Source: Struthio camelus (lineage: Eukaryota; Chordata; Aves; Struthioniformes; Struthionidae). From it: a DNA stretch of 64,000 nt. The position numbers were made by a program, and so were the translations under genes. Below, in pieces: positions 62,817-64,000 of the stretch. Location: the NCBI RefSeq assembly GCF_040807025.1, contig NC_090942.1:208404640-208468639 (forward strand). The letters run 5' to 3'. Numbering within the stretch: the stretch's first letter is position 1; every line of letters starts with the position of its first letter. Under the pieces are notes generated by a model, which had not been told where the DNA came from, did not search any database, and was given only the letters and a program-made list of their open reading frames with translations.

Positions 62817-64000
62817 GTAAAAGCACGGCATTTTGAGTGTTATTACTGTTCCTTCTATTCAAGTACCTTGTCTAGGAGGCAGCTCAGTATATGATGCTGA
62901 TGGGAGAAGGGCGTATTCAAGCTTGTAAGATTCATGTTAGAGCTTAAAATCTTTATGATCCCAAAACAAAGCTTAAGGAAATAATTACATACTTTTCCAT
63001 CGCAATTTGTCTATGTGGGAAAGCTGGTGTAGATGCACAGCATGCTACTCACTCCCAGTCTGGCCCACCTGTGGACACTCTGGGTACATCTATGGTGCTA
63101 AATGAAAGAGGAGTGCGGATGGAGCTCGTGCACCTCACTACTTCTCCTCACACTGCTTAATCTTAGGTGGCTCCATGGCTTTGTTTTGTGTGTATTTTGG
63201 TGAAGTCTGTCCACAACACATCTGCTGTAGAGGGGCTTATCCAAAAGCAGTGTAGATGCAAACCAGTCTGCGCAGCATGGCTGTGAGACCAGGGACTGAC
63301 CCTTGTCCATTTTTCGTTTCATGGTACAGACCCAGGCTCTTCGGCTGCAGTGGGAGCACCACTGCTGCAGGGTGCCCTCAGGGCACTTTGGCACTCCTCT
63401 GAGCTCCAGTCTGGTCAGGCCCTCGCAGTAGTCACCAAGAGGGTGGTAGTTATCTCATTTTAAATCTGACCTTGGCCACCCTAACTCCTTTCACAGGTGG
63501 TGGAAAGAGACGTGCTTTTTCTAGGGAGCAGCTGGACTGACATTTGAGACATTTGTTTTAGGATGAACGTGTCCTGAATGTGCCTGTTTCTCTCCATTGA
63601 CTAAAAGGGGTCTGGGTGACTACTTGCCATGTAGGTCCCATTTAAGTGGGTCGCACAAATCCCCGCACTATGTCCTCAGGCAGTTAGTGCTAGGAGGCTA
63701 TGGTGCTGAAAGGCCACATGCTAGCTCCTTCTCCCTAAGATCATTGACAGGGCATTTGACCATTTCCTACCTGAATTTCTTTAGCACATTGCAAATATAA
63801 ACTCACTAAACTCTTTTTGAGATATCAGTCCAGCAGCTGGTAATAAATATTGCTTTTATCCCAATAATTCTATGCCCACCAAAAGCTCTTTGGGTCATGT
63901 TTTGCCTTTCCAGGGATTCAGGGTCATGAGATATTTTATATGGCATAAAGAACCTTTCTAATTTACTGATATAGTTTGATTTAATGCAGAATACATTTGT
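62817..64000 (+). other. MMP13: MMP13 intron 2 (5' part)
   Basis: The rest of the window after the exon 2 donor. No exon 3 (catalytic domain, expected to start near a VNYTPDM-like motif) is seen. A GC-richer stretch around 63030-63480 may be an old repeat but is not identified. Confidence 0.65.

Noticed and set aside
62592-62831. 79-codon minus-strand frame over MMP13 exon 2
   Set aside because: Antisense shadow of the MMP13 prodomain exon.

Overview
The window looks like an avian (or at least archosaurian) nuclear genome. It is AT-rich, has spliced genes with compact introns, and carries many CR1 LINE copies ending in the 8-bp ATTCTGTG / CACAGAAT tail. There are no bacterial operons, no tRNA or rRNA genes that I can see, and no CRISPR array. 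Two protein-coding genes are recognisable, both on the + strand and both partial: the 3' part of DCUN1D5 (coding exons from 1731 to a stop at 12267) and the first two exons of a collagenase-type matrix metalloproteinase, best matched to MMP13 (from 62356, running off the right edge). The same two genes are neighbours in the human 11q22 MMP cluster, so the order and shared transcription direction support both calls.

Region 1 (1-12.6 kb) is DCUN1D5. Seven coding exons reconstruct 205 residues after the first splice junction, the number expected if exon 1 (off the left edge) ends near residue 32 as in the 237-residue human protein. Intron 1 holds a five-copy 28-bp minisatellite; the next intron holds a small open frame with a hydrophobic helix and a strong-looking cryptic exon. 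Poly(A) signals follow at 12506 and, in good context, at 14696, so the 3'UTR may have long forms.

Region 2 (about 12.6-62.2 kb) is a roughly 50-kb stretch without a confirmed gene. Its main content is CR1: three truncated copies at 22.5, 23.4 and 26.5 kb, a long copy at 33.9-36.8 kb, an eroded tail at 47.6 kb, an old internally deleted copy at 48.6-49.3 kb, an old minus-strand copy at 53.9-54.3 kb, and a young copy at 56.2-57.5 kb nearly identical to the 33.9-kb one. The two young copies share the same premature stop, the same internal deletion and the same altered reverse-transcriptase active site, which points to amplification of an already defective source in trans. Other notable structures are a GC-rich block with a 34-bp minisatellite (38.4-38.8 kb), a perfect 21-bp inverted repeat (46.8 kb), a 26-bp perfect palindrome (13.9 kb), and open frames bounded by good splice signals at 52.1 kb and 37.9 kb that could be unannotated exons.

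Region 3 (62.2-64 kb) is the MMP13 promoter and its first two exons. A RUNX site, an AP-1 site, a TATA box and the ATG lie in the order known for mammalian MMP13, with nearly the same RUNX to AP-1 spacing. The two genes have no obvious functional link: DCUN1D5 acts in cullin neddylation, MMP13 in extracellular collagen breakdown. I could not run searches; names of old repeats are from pattern memory.
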